Shown here in pieces: positions 47,788 through 59,108 of a stretch of 64,000 nucleotides of DNA. Source of the DNA: Aralia elata (Eukaryota > Streptophyta > Magnoliopsida > Apiales > Araliaceae); assembly GCA_034770075.1 (NCBI GenBank), contig CM068384.1:42009182-42073181 (forward strand), given 5' to 3'. The number at the start of each line of letters is the position of its first letter. Position 1 is the stretch's first letter. Below the pieces are notes generated by a model. That model made no database searches. It saw only the letters and a program-made list of their open reading frames with translations, and was not told where the DNA came from. The translations under genes were made by a program, and so were the position numbers.

Positions 47788-48181
47788 CTTGTCAAAAACG
47801 AATATACCAACAAGTTCATTGGCGAAAAAAATATTTTTAAGCACGACGTGTCAAGCACGACGTTTTTCGGAGAAAATTTTATTTGACCTAATTCATCGTT
47901 TACACTATAAAATCACAAAACACCTGCTTCGAAATATCATTTGGATCTTTATTAAACACATAAATTCAATTCTCATTAGGGCTTAAGGTTTTAAACTTCT
48001 TGATACCTAGCTTTAGGTTATACGTTCTAATTCTAAACGTATACGATCGCGTTTTCGAATCGTATTAGGTTTCCAAAGATTACCTGAACAGTCGGTCATT
48101 AGGTATTTCTAGAGTTTTCATTCTTAACTCAGTTAAGACAATATTTATAATTTTGATAATATTTCGGGGTATTACAGTATG

Positions 48182-49337
48182 GCTCAGAGATATCAACAAC
48201 TAGCTTGAAATAGTAAATCCAGTCAAAAGGAACTAATAATCTCAACCAATCAAACAATATACACCTATCATCACCCAAGTCGTGCGTGTGTGTGCATTAA
48301 TCAAATTAACTGACCAAAGTTCAAAATAAAGCCACATAACCAACTCTATAACAAGAATAATATATTTTCATTTCAATTCAAGCAAATCCAGCCAAAATCA
48401 AGCAAATACCGAGCATGAAGGATCTAACAAGGCTTATTCCTAACTTTATTCTTCTACGAGTGCGTTTTACTCTCCATCTCGTATTTATGCTTAACTGTGC
48501 AATGTCAAGTTCTCTTAGGCTTTTCAAAATCACCCATGTAACGAGCGTTCAATCAGTGACTCCCAAACCAGTCGGTTTTAGGGCACTAGGTGTTAAGACA
48601 CCCCTAAGGATCTAATTACCCGAGTGAAAAAGGCCACAGAACCCAACTAGTCAACGCATTTATTGTATTTTTTTGAAATTTTTTTTTAGCCTTAAAAAGA
48701 AACCCCCAAACTCAGCTTTTACCTTATTCAACCTTCCTTGTTGATTCACCTAACAAATCTTTACCCAATTCTCATATAAAAGTCAATTATGCAACATTTT
48801 GAACTCCAGCAGTCAAATTAATCAAATTATTCGTGCTATCCAATAACTCAAGTTATGACAGGCATAATTACTCTCATGATCTAAATTATATCATCCCTAA
48901 CGACTTTCACACTGTCCAAGCTAACACAATAATACCCATCTCATCATTGGCCGAGCCAAAATCATACCAACTAATCAATTGGATTCATGCAAATAAACTA
49001 AATGAACCAAAGACAACCAAACTAAACTATGCAAGATTCACAATGATATGCCAACATACTAACATATATGATGCACAAAACCAACAAACATGCTAAATAA
49101 AAATCTAAAAGAACTCCCCCAAACTTAAAACAGACAATTCCCTCATTGGATAAAACAGAAAAAGTAAAGGAAAGAGAAACTCCCCTAATTGGAGGGAACA
49201 TCATCTGCATCCTCCCCATCTGAAGGTGTGTCCGGAGGCGGATAAGTTGGAGCTTCAGCAAACGTTGGGAATTAAACTTGAACACCCAATTGAGAAAAGG
49301 CCTGCGAGAAACTGTCCGAGAGCTGAGTGGAGAAAGA
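48182..49337 (-). other. Athila2 3' non-coding region
   Basis: No gene is present. On the minus strand it has AAGTTTGGGGGAGTT near 49115-49130 after CAATGAGGGAATTGT, matching the arrangement in Athila1 at 26550-26580, and another GAGTTTGGGGGTTT near 48699-48712. The region continues on the far side of the LARD at 39406-39531. Confidence 0.7.
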
Positions 49338-50354
49338 TCAAAGCTCGGTCATACTCGTATGTATAGCATCTATCCGCCGAGTCATACGCCTCTCCATGCG
49401 ATCCAATCTAGCCTGAGATATAGGAAATGGTTGTTCAGGTTCGGTCACCGGCTGATCAGATGCCTCCTCACTCTCACTGTAATCCCCCAATAGAAATCCT
49501 GCTCCACGGGCATGAGAAGGAGCACCAGCCCAAACCTTGTACTTAGCAATAGTAGCATGATCAATAGTGTTCATCGGGAGCTGCACGGGCTCACTATCAG
49601 TCCATTCTACCCCAACAGCCGAGCATAACCGAGTGATCACCGATGCATGGGGGATACCGCCTGAGGTACCACCTTGAAGGTACCGACGTATGGACTGATG
49701 GATAACATACCCCACATCAATCTTCTTTCCTTGCACAATTCCATGTAACAAAATCGCCCGATCCTTGGTCACGTCATTTTGATGCCTGGTTGGCATGGGA
49801 TTGGCACAAATAAAACTGTAGCAGGCCTTTCCATAACGACTCAAGGCTGTGTGAGGAAAGTGGAGTTTCTGATCCGTCCCTTGCTTCGTAGTCCAAACTG
49901 TACCCGGCTTGCACAGAATATTCTTGATGCGCTCCAATTTAGTGTCCCAATTCGTAGAGTATAAACTTTCCGAATCGGTGTGGTGAATAGAAGGCAAATG
50001 GTATATGGCATTAATACTGTTGCTATCATATGGCACTTGGCAACCCCGCATAAAAGCGGTCCCGTCCTTGGTGATCTTCGCGTTAGCATAGAATTCTTGA
50101 ACAACTGATATCGGAGCTGCCAACGGTGTTTCCACAAACAACAACCAACCCTTAGCTAGGATCATGCTCATCATTTGACCATCTAAATCTGGATCAGGCT
50201 TTAGCCCACGTTCCAAGATAAACGTCTTCCCAAGCAAAACCTTTTGATAGAATTCCTCAGCCTCTGCAGAAATAAACCGACTTCTATCGAATTCAACTGA
50301 CTCAGCAGGGGCCTGTGAACTAGAAGATTCCCCACGTTGTCTCTTAGAAGCCAT
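49338..50354 (-). CDS. Athila2 ORF3, intact putative plant transposon protein
   Basis: A 338-codon frame starts at the ATG at 50354. The N-terminus is basic and Ser-rich (MASKRQRGESSSS); then come FDRSRFISAEAEEFYQ, a core with FYANA, CKPGTVWTTKQG, ALSRYGKACYSFI and IHQSIRRYL, a short acidic stretch (YSESEEASDQPVTEPEQPF), and a C-terminal amphipathic Arg-rich helix (LDRMERRMTRRIDAIH). I see no clear signal peptide, transmembrane helix or furin-like site, so an envelope role is not supported here. It is the only long Athila2 protein without a stop. GAGTTTGGGGG-type tracts lie both upstream and downstream. Its function is unknown. Confidence 0.82.
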   Translation of the reverse strand: MASKRQRGESSSSQAPAESVEFDRSRFISAEAEEFYQKVLLGKTFILERGLKPDPDLDGQMMSMILAKGWLLFVETPLAAPISVVQEFYANAKITKDGTAFMRGCQVPYDSNSINAIYHLPSIHHTDSESLYSTNWDTKLERIKNILCKPGTVWTTKQGTDQKLHFPHTALSRYGKACYSFICANPMPTRHQNDVTKDRAILLHGIVQGKKIDVGYVIHQSIRRYLQGGTSGGIPHASVITRLCSAVGVEWTDSEPVQLPMNTIDHATIAKYKVWAGAPSHARGAGFLLGDYSESEEASDQPVTEPEQPFPISQARLDRMERRMTRRIDAIHTSMTEL

Positions 50355-51407
50355 AATAATTCAATCCCAACGCACAACAACGTAAAGACTCCCCCAAACT
50401 TGATAGATACCACACTTGGATTTAATCAATCAATTCCAATCAATACACTTGCATGCACAGTTTAATCACAATATCTGGAATTATATAATCAACAGTCCCA
50501 ATACAATGCAATTCTAAGTCTAAAATCTGTCAAATAGAATTACTACCTTGGTACGATGCAAAACCCTAAACCACAATGTACTTACTTCGTTCAGAACTAC
50601 TGCACTACCTCTGTATCCCACTTTGATGCACTGAAAACCTCCTTGAAGCACACTGTGAGTGATGAAGGATTTGGATGTAAGGGTTTGAATAGAGGCATAG
50701 GCTGTGTGTCGTTACGGATTGGAGAGAGAATGGAGATGAAGAGAAATAGAAGTTAGGGTTTGTTATAGGAAGTGTTGGATTTGGGGAAGGAGTTTAAATT
50801 GGTAGGGAATCGAATTTTATTTGGGAAAGAAAGAGAAGAAAGGAAGAAACCGGTTATAATGAGGAGAGGTTATGAAGAATGTGACTCTAAGAGGGAAAAG
50901 GAAATAAAAAGCAAGCAATGGATCGGGTTTCAACTGGGTTTTAAAACCTGGGATCCGATCGCGGTGCGGCCGCGCGTGGAATTGGCTTGAGTAGGGCGCG
51001 ACCGCGCTAATGTGGCAGCTGGAACTTTTTAAGCTCAGAGGTTAGGCGCGGTCGCGCTGCTTTCCTTCACAATTTGGGCGCGGCCGCACTGGTAGACCAG
51101 CTGCAACTTTTTGATATCTGAAGAAGGACGCGTCCGCGCTTGATTTCTTTCACAATTTGGGGCGCGGCCGCGCTAGTTTAAAAATCTGGAATTGAACTGT
51201 AAAGCCCTTCTCTTTGATTTCTTGATGTGCAATCCTTGATGTATGACCTGTAAGCACAGAAACATAGCAACTCATTACTACAACATTAAGACTAATAATT
51301 ATTCCTAAAAATCACAAAATTTCAACTAAAAGCAATTAAAAATTGGGTTGCCTCCCAACTAGCGCTTGATTTAAAGTCTTTCAGCCTGACTACTCCCTGT
51401 TTCAACT
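50355..51407 (-). promoter_or_regulatory. Athila2 INT-ORF3 spacer with six GC-rich palindromes
   Basis: GCGCGGCCGCGC-type motifs lie at about 50965, 50996, 51045, 51078, 51128 and 51162. Downstream on the minus strand come CATTATAACC (about 50853) and a strongly CT-rich leader-like tract (50700-50900). An AAGTTTGGGGGAGTC tract (about 50389-50403) is ~40 bp before the ORF3 ATG. The arrangement copies that of the LTR (palindromes, then TATA ~100 bp on). A separate ORF3 promoter is a hypothesis. Confidence 0.6.
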
Positions 51408-52685
51408 TTAATCGGTAAGAGTGATTGAGGTTTTCTGGCGATCAACATCACCACCCCAATAATGCTTTAATCTTTGACCATTGACTTTGAATGACTCTTC
51501 CGGATTGTTTGCAAAGACTTCAACGGCGCCATGAGGGAATGCTTGTTTGACGATGAAAGGACCCGACCACCGAGACTTGAGCTTCCCTAGAAATAATTTC
51601 AGCCTAGAGTTGTATAGAAGCACTGTTTGTCCCGGCTCAAACTTCCTGTTGATGATTTTCCGATCGTGCCACTTCTTGACTTTTTCCTTGTATAGCTTCG
51701 AGTTCTCATATGCTTGTAGACGGAACTCATCGAGTTCATTAAGCTGAAGAAGTCTCTTTTCCCCCACAGCCGTGAGATCAAAGTTCAATTTTCTGATGGC
51801 CCAATATGCTTTGTGTTCAAGCTCAACCGAAAGGTGGCACGCCTTGCCATAGACTAATTGGTACGGTGACATGCCAATTGGTGTCTTATAAGCTGTCTGA
51901 TAAGCCCAAAGTGCATCATCCAACTTTGTTGACCAATCTTTTCTACTCGGATTAACAATCTTCTCCAGAATCCTCTTCACTTCTCTATTTGAAACTTCGG
52001 CTTGACCACTGGTTTGGGGATGATAAGCTGTAGCAATTCTGTGGTTTACCCCATATTTAGTTAAGAGAGCCGTGAAATACTTATTGCAAAAGTGACTCCC
52101 TTCATCACTGATAATTGCCCTTGGGGTGCCAAATCGTGTGAAGATATTTTTCTGCAGAAATTTTAGAACCACCTTGGCATCATTAGTCGGCAAAGCACTT
52201 GCTTCCACCCATTTAGAGACATAATCGACCGCCAAAAGGATGTAGAGGTTGTTAAAGGAAGATGGAAATGGTCCCATAAAATCTATTCCCCAAACGTCGA
52301 AGACTTCAACTTCTAAAATGGCATTCAAAGGCATCTCATGACGTTTGGAAATATTTCCCACCCTTTGACATCTATCACATCTCTGAACGAAGTGGTGGGC
52401 GTCGTTAAACAACGAGGGCCAGAAAAATCCTGCCTGTAACACCTTGGCAGCTGTCTTTTCGCCTCCGTAATGACCTCCATATAGCGAATCATGACAATGA
52501 TGTAAGATACTCTCTATTTCACTTTGTGGCACACACCGTCGAATAATCTGATCTGCACAATGTTTGAAAAGGAACGGCTCATCCCACATGTATCTTTTTA
52601 CATCATGCAGAAACTTTTTCTTTTGTTGGTTGGTCAAATCTGGGGGAAGTACGTTGCTAACCAAATAGTTGACAAAATCGGCATA
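51408..52685 (-). pseudogene. int: Athila2 integrase
   Basis: 418 codons are open from 52664. The zinc site is H58-x6-H65 ... C96-x2-C99; catalytic D128 (WGIDFMGPF), D187 (ISDEGSHF) and E223 (SGQAEVSNRE) are all present, then a GPFIV module and no chromodomain. It is cut off from RNase H by one TAG at 52686-52688, where Athila1 has TGG (VPWYAD); the frame is otherwise continuous. The enzyme body itself looks undamaged. Confidence 0.9.
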
Positions 52686-55286
52686 CTATGGAACTTCTGA
52701 ATTAATCACAAACAACTGTTCATCCGGGAAGGATTCATTGATCACCATTTTGTCTCCCTTGATGTGGTTATTGTTTTCTAATCTCGAGAGATAATCTGCC
52801 ACTTGATTTTCCGTCCCTTTCCTATCCCGAATTTCCAAGTCGAACTCCTGGAGTAGAAGTATCCATCGAATCAGCCTTGGCTTCACATCCTTCTTCAAAA
52901 TCAGATATCTTATGGCAGAATGGTCAGTGAACACCACCACTTTAGTTCCAATTAAGTACGATCGAAATTTGTCAAATGCATACACTACCGCTAGCAACTC
53001 CTTCTCGGTAGTCGTATAGTTGAGTTGGGCATCGGACAATGTTTTGCTAGCATAATAAATGGTGTGAAAAATCTTTTCCTTTCGTTGGCCCAAAACAACC
53101 CAAATAGCATAGTCGCTAGCATCACACATTAGCTCGAACGGCCTTGACCAATCCGGTGCTACAATTACAGGCGTTGTGGTCAATTTCTTTTTTAACAATT
53201 CAAAAGCTGCAAAACATTCATCATCAAACTTAAAGGGAACATCTTTCTCCAATAGACTGCATAAAGGCTTAGAGATTTTGGAAATGTCCTTTATGAATCT
53301 CCTATAAAATCCGGCATGTCCCAAGAAGCTTCGTATCCCCTTGATTGTAGTTAGTGGAGGTAGATTCTCGATTGTCTCCAGCTTGGCTCGATCTACCTCT
53401 AACCCTTTTGACGACACCTTGTGCCCAAGAATGATCCCCTCTTGCACCATAAAGTGGCATTTTTCCCAATTGAGCACTAAATTGGTTTCCACGCATCTTT
53501 TTAAAACCAGGACCAGATTTTCCAAGCAATTATCAAAGGAATCACCAAACACTGAAAAATCGTCCATAAATACCTCCACATTGCGTTCGACCATATCTGA
53601 GAAAATAGCCATCATGCATCTTTGGAATGTTGCTGGTGCATTACATAAGCCAAAATACATCCTTTTAAAAGCGAAAGTACCATAAAGACATGTGAAGGTA
53701 GTCTTTTCCTGATCTTCGGGGGCAATCATTATCTGATTATAACCTGAATAGCCATCCAATAAGCAATAAAACTCGTGTCCAGCCAGTCTATCTAACATCT
53801 GATCAATGAAGGGTAGAGGAAAGTGATCCTTGCGGGTCGCCTTGTTTAGTTTTCTGTAATCCATACAAACCCTCCATCCGGTCACTGTCCTTGTCAGTAT
53901 CAATTCATTATTTTCGTTTTCTACAACCGTCATGCCACCTTTTTTAGGCACGCACTGTACTGGACTCACCCAACTGCTATCTGAGATGGGGTAAATGATA
54001 CCTGTATCAAGCCACTTCAAAATTTCCTTCTTCACCACTTCTTTCATGATTGGGTTCAGCCTCCTTTGTTGCTCAATTGTTGGTTTGACATCGTCTTCCA
54101 AAAGGATCTTGTGCATACAAAATGATGGGCTAATCCCTTTGATGTCTGCGATGGTCCAACCAATTGCTGATTTATACTCCCGGAGAACACGTATCAACTT
54201 ACTTTCCTGTAATTTGTTAAGTATAGATGCAATAATAACAGGCAGAGTAGATGATTCACCCAAATAAGCATACCTGAGATAGCTAGGTAAGGGTTTAAGT
54301 TCAAGTGTAGGAGGTATTTCAAGAGATGGCTTCAAGCGCTCTAAGGATTTGTCAATAAGTTCCAATGGTTCAAAAGGGATTTGAAATTTGCGTACTCTCG
54401 ACACTGCATCTAGAAGTTGAAGAAACTCCATCATCTCTAGGTCATCCATGTCAGCCTCCCCCAATAAAGTAGTTTCCAACGGATCCTCAGTCAATTTCCT
54501 CAAAAACTCGTCATCCACTACTTTTTCTACCACTTCCAACCGATAACACTCTTCCTCATCCGTAGGAAATTTCATGGCTTTGAACACATTGAATGTCACT
54601 TCTTGGTCTTGCACCATCATAGTCAATTCTCCTTTTTGCACATCTATAAGTGTTCTACCAGTTGCCAAGAAGAGTCTCCCAAGTATGATAGGAATGTCTT
54701 TGTCCTCTTCATAGTCCAAAATGATGAAATCAGCTGGGAATATGAATTTATCCACTTTTATCAAGATATCTTCCACAATACCCCTAGGATATGTAACCGA
54801 CCTATCTGCAAGCTGAAGAGAGATGTTGGTTGGTTTCGGTGCAGGTAGACCCAGCTGGACATATATCGATGAAGGCATAAGGTTGATGCTAGCACCCAAA
54901 TCACACAAACATCTATTGATTGATAAGTTGCCAATGGTGCAAGGGATAGTGAAACTACCAGGATCCTTTAATTTCGGTGGCAACTTCTTTTGCAATATAG
55001 CACTACACTCTTCAGTTAACGCAACCATTTCATAATCCTCCAGCTTTTTCTTCCTCGACAAAATTCCTTTCATGAACTTGGCATAGCTTGGCATCTGCTC
55101 TAAAGCCTCTGCAAATGGTATGTTGATTTGAAGCTTCTTAAAGACTTCAAGGAATTTGGAGAACTGTTTGTCTAATTTCTGCTTCTGAAATCTCTGTGGA
55201 TATGGAACGGGAGGGTATACTACTGATTGATTTGCTTTCTCCTTTTCTTTCATCTCAGTTTCCGTTTCCTTTTCTTTTTCTACCAA
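52686..55286 (-). pseudogene. pol: Athila2 protease, reverse transcriptase and RNase H
   Basis: An open stretch of 866 codons. The protease DLGAS is at residues 129-133. The linker ends in KPLPSYLRYAYLG, which marks where Tekay1 hit Athila1. RT has LLDGYSGYNQ (about 509-518) and catalytic MDDF (574-577). RNase H has D722 (CDASDYA), E762 (TEKELLAV) and D788 (FTDHSAIRYL); VLGQ is preceded by IWV where Athila1 has VGA. The ends are in-frame stops at 52686 and upstream near 55338, so it could only be made by read-through of a stop. Confidence 0.9.
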
Positions 55287-56765
55287 TTTCTCTGCAGGAG
55301 TTGAGACTGGGGAAGGGCGCGGCCGCGCTTCATCCCTTTATATTTCAGGCGCGGCCGCGCTGCTCTGCTGCAGTTGCTTCCCACTTCGAAGTATGACAGC
55401 TTGACATTGTTCCTTACCCTCTTTCTTGGGGTTAACTTCTGTATCACTTGGAAGTGCTCCTTGTGGTCGATTGTTCAAGACATGAGCCAACTGTCCCAGC
55501 TGATTTTCCATGTTTCTAATTGACACTGCCTGGCTCTTCACATTTAAATCTACCTGAGTTAACAGCTTATCTTGATCATTCATTCTTTTCTCAGATGTTG
55601 TGATAAATCTTGCCAACGACTCTTCTAAATTCGATTTTCTATCTGCATGTTACGGAGCTTGGTTCTGAAAACCTGGGGGATTCTGTGATCTTGGAGCGGG
55701 ATTTTGAATCTGAGTGTTATTGCTCCATGAGAAACCCAGATGATTTTTCCACCCCGGATTATATGCATTCTGGTATGGTTGTTGTTGTCGGTTATAGCTC
55801 CCCAAATACTGTACCGATTCCGGATTAATGGCACAATACTCCGTTGGATGTGCACCTGTACATAGCTCACACACATAAGCCGCTTGCTGGACCTTTGACT
55901 CCGCCAAAGCTTCAATCTTCTTAGACATGGCTGCCATCTGAGCTGTTAGTGCCGTGACCGCATCTACTTCCAAAACTCCAGCTACCTTTTGGTGATTCAT
56001 CCTCGACGTCGGTCATTGATAGTTATTTGTAGCCATAGTCTCTAACAAGGTGAAATCTTCATCAAAATTCTTATCCAAAAGTGCTCCCCCCGCAGCTGCA
56101 TCTATAATTGTTCAAGTGTTACTACTCAGGCCATTGTAGAATGTCTGAACCTGCAGCCACTTGGGTAACGCATGATGTGGACATCTTCTCAATAACTCTT
56201 TGAACCGTTCCCAAGCCTCATACAGTGACTCTCCATGACTTTGCTCAAAAGTAGAAATCTCGTTTCTCAACTTAGCAGACTTATCCAGCGGAAAGAATTT
56301 TGCTAGGAATTTCTGAGCCAAGTCATCCCAAGTTGTGATGGACCCCGGTGGAAGTGAGTGCAACCAACTCCTTGCTTTATCCCTTAGTGTAAACGAAAAC
56401 AGACGTAGTCTCACCGCATCATCAGTTACATTGGGATATTTGAATGTATCACAAATCTCAAGAAAGCTAACCAAGTGTTCATTAGGATCATCGTTGGCTA
56501 ATCCCCCAAACTGTACCGCATTCTGAATCATCTGAATTGTACCCGACTTGATCTCGAAGGAATTAGCAGTGATGGCTGGCTTCGTGATACTTGACCTGAT
56601 TTCATCAAGCTTAGGCATGGCATATTCCCTCAATGATTTCTGTTCTTCGTTAGCCATTTTTTCTTTCTCGATTATCTCACGACAAAACTTTCTTAACTTG
56701 CGTAACTTGTTTTCAAGATCGTCTTCACTCTGCACAAGTTCCGGATGCTTTGATCGTGTTTGCAT
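55287..56765 (-). pseudogene. gag: Athila2 gag (four in-frame stops)
   Basis: The ATG (MQTRSKHPE) is at 56765. The capsid region is open to a TGA at 56112-56114, where Athila1 has CGA (Arg). Further stops are a TGA near 56014 (Trp in Athila1), a TAA at 55650-55652 (CAA in Athila1) and a TAA at 55338 inside a palindrome-bearing linker. The zinc knuckle CELCTGAHPTEYC is intact. The Gln of NQLGQLAHVLN, lost in Athila1, is kept. Confidence 0.88.
55317..55360 (-). repeat. Two GCGCGGCCGCGC palindromes inside Athila2 gag
   Basis: Perfect 12-mers lie at 55317-55328 and 55349-55360, in the variable linker between LRSGK and PPVPYPQR. Athila1 lacks them there. The stretch is in frame but carries a TAA between or beside the motifs. 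Confidence 0.85.
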
Positions 56766-56866
56766 AAACGAACCGAGATCACTTGAAACAGGAAGTAACA
56801 AGAAAAACGATGTTTAACTAAAACTGAATTAATTAAATTAAAACTTGATATTATAGACACAATTAT

Positions 56867-56884
56867 TCCCCGGCAACGACGCCA
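56867..56884 (-). other. Athila2 primer binding site, tRNA-Asp
   Basis: TGGCGTCGTTGCCGGGGA on the minus strand: one base different from the complement of the tRNA-Asp 3' end, six bases from the LTR. Confidence 0.9.
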
Positions 56885-56890
56885 AAAACT

Positions 56891-58290
56891 TGTTTGCCTA
56901 AATCTATAATAGCAAAATACGCAAGTATACGCAGTCCACAAGTAATATAATGAAAGTAGAGTATCGTCCCACAGAGAAAAATTGTGTCTTTAATGTCAAT
57001 TTCCAATTTTAAATCAAATCAATCTTAGTAAACAAATAATTGATAATTTTCGAAGTTTTGAATTTAACTAATTAATTCTAAATTAAATTAACACCACTAA
57101 TTTGAAAACAGATTTTTAAAGACTTAAGACTATACTTTCACTCAATGCTTTATTTTGCTCGACACACTCCCCTTTGGATTATACTAGTTATTTTGAATTG
57201 TTAACCAAGAACTCATCACTATTTATGACCATCTCTCAATGTTTCATAAACAACTCAACTCAAGTCCACAATTGATAAACTCAAGTTAATCACCCTAGAT
57301 AACTAATTCACTATATTTCTATGTGAATTACAATTAAAGAGGATTTAAAGTTCAGGTTCCCTATTAGATTACATGCGGTGAATACGTATATTTCTATCCT
57401 AAACACAAATTATGAATTCCATCAACAGCAAAATACACAATCACATGTTAATATGGTCAGATCTAATTCTATACTTCATCTCTCGAGTTCATATAGAATA
57501 TCCCAGTAATTATAGGCCAAATAATTGAGCAATTCAGTAAAAACCATAATAGACAATCCAAAATTAACTAATCATAACATTCCAAGAAGCATGTCATTCA
57601 AAACTACGCATTAAGATCCATTATAGCCTTTAAAGAAATTTAGTTCATAATTAAACTAGAATTCATCATCCACAAGTTTAATAGCATTCAAAAGTTCAGA
57701 GTAAAAAGAAGAGAAAAGAAGAAACACTGCAAAGCAATCCTTGAATCTCTGACTTGCTCCTCCTTGCTTCCTTCCTGCTATTAACTTGCTTCAAGTCTTC
57801 TCAAATTGCTTTAAACTATGGTTTGCTAATAATAACTTCAACACACTGAAAGTAACTTAAAAACAACTATTTATAGTATCTGATAAAAACCCTAATTAAT
57901 TACAGAGTTTCAAATCCAAGTTCAAATCAAATCTGCTTAAAACTGCTGAAAAGTCAAAATTGCCCTCTCTCGAACCGGCGCGGCCGCGCTTGAATTAAGC
58001 TTGAATGACGCGCGACCGCACTACCCTAGAAGCCAATTTTTTTCAAAGCCAGAAGACAGGCGCGGCCGCGCTGCACCCTAGTTCATTTTGGGCGCGGCCG
58101 CGCTGCACCAACTTCACAGCATCTCAACATCTGCAACAGCAAAGTCCAACCAACTCTCACTAAACTTATTCCCAACACGTGCAACCTACAAAAACACATA
58201 AAATGCATGAAAAGTAACTTCAAACCATGGAAATAAACAATAATTCGCATTCATTGGCATCCGAATCGTAGGTATAAAACCTACTCATCA
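56891..58290 (-). repeat. Athila2 5' LTR
   Basis: It is 1400 bp and ends TGTTTGCC on the PBS side. GC-rich palindromes lie at 57978-58103 and TATA at 57867-57876 (CTATAAATAG, minus strand). Confidence 0.93.
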
Positions 58291-58295
58291 CTTAC

Positions 58296-59108
58296 CCTTA
58301 TTGTAGAATAAATGTTATTTATTTAAATGTTAAATAGTTTAATTTATTTATTTAAATATAATTAGAATTGTTCTAATTGATTTATTCACAAACCAGTTTA
58401 ATATGGAGAACCTAAGGGGTCACACCGCAAAAGAAAAATATTTATTTAAGAAGTAAATGACATAATCGTAATAATAAGTTAAGTAGTATATTTAATTTAG
58501 TCTATGGAGATAGAATAAATTAAATAGTTTAATATTTATTTTATAATATTTAAGAAATATTAAATATAAATTAATAAGAGGAGTCTTATTATTATTATTA
58601 CTATTATTATTATTATTTAATTTCTAAAAGGGTTTGGGAATTAATTAATACAAGTACTCTCATAAGTCCTAATTGGATTAGGAGTTTAATTAATTAAAAG
58701 AGTTTTAATTAAAATAAAATCATATTCCTAAATAGTTTAGGAGGGTTGCCTACATCTATAAATAAGAGGATTCTTATCATAGTTTAGGGGTTACACATTC
58801 TTGTATTAGAAATTGTGGAGAGTACTTACAATTTCTATAAAAGATGGAAACTAGGGTTTTGCCAAACACCCATCTTCTTGAACAAGTATTATTCTTTGGT
58901 GGATCACCTCTAGAGGCCAAACACCTGGGTGGCTAACGTTGATCAAAGGAAGGAATCACACCATTGAAATTTAAGGAGAAACCGCGAAGGATTTTGGAGG
59001 AGTCCGAACATTGTACCCGAGGAAGCTTGATTCTATGAGCGTATAATTCTAACTCTCTATCTCTTTCGTTTAATTGATAATTGAACACAAGGAAAGATCA
59101 TAGTAATG
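58296..59108 (+). mobile_element. copia1 LTR, right part
   Basis: It continues copia1 from 37991 and is an inverted match of about 59580-60400 (for example CACACCGCAAAAGAAAAATA and TTTCGTTTAATTGATAATTG). Together the parts give ~1740 bp of an ~1820 bp LTR; the last ~95 bp would lie beyond the Athila3 insertion. It includes a short ATT microsatellite (about 58586-58615). Confidence 0.82.

Larger units (their letters stand above)
39537..48176 (-). mobile_element. LARD: non-coding large-LTR chromovirus derivative, chimeric
   Basis: The flanks GTATG (39532-39536 and 48177-48181) are identical. The LTRs are 3075 and 3154 bp, a difference explained by 5 extra units of a 16-bp repeat. An iMet PBS is present. 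The 2.4 kb interior has no gag or pol, so movement needed helper proteins, presumably from a Tekay-type relative. Each LTR carries a 171-bp PBS-side extension containing a second LTR end and PBS-like GATACCAAC. The interior contains two PPT/LTR-start junctions and two blocks resembling the Tekay1 LTR. It inserted into the 3' non-coding region of Athila2. Confidence 0.88.
45023..48176 (-). repeat. LARD 5' LTR
   Basis: It is 3154 bp, about 1% different from 39537-42611 apart from the array length. The 171-bp extension is 45023-45193, the TATA box 47481-47490 and the 13-unit array 47580-47787. Confidence 0.92.
37992..58290 (-). mobile_element. Athila2: Athila-type element, minus strand, with nested LARD
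   Basis: The flanking CTTAC copies (37987-37991 and 58291-58295) are identical. The LTRs are 1401 and 1400 bp, about 2.5-3% different by eye. On the minus strand the order is LTR, tRNA-Asp PBS, gag, PR-RT-RH, INT, spacer with GC-rich palindromes, ORF3, 3' non-coding DNA holding the LARD (39537-48176), PPT and LTR. Without the LARD it is about 11.7 kb. It is paralogous to Athila1 in proteins but has its own LTR and palindrome motif. Gag has four stops and pol one; ORF3 is open. Confidence 0.93.

Noticed and set aside
42051..47858. Cys/Leu-rich repetitive open frames in several overlapping phases on the minus strand of both LARD LTRs
   Set aside because: All derive from the 16-bp DNA array read in different frames; no start context or homology.
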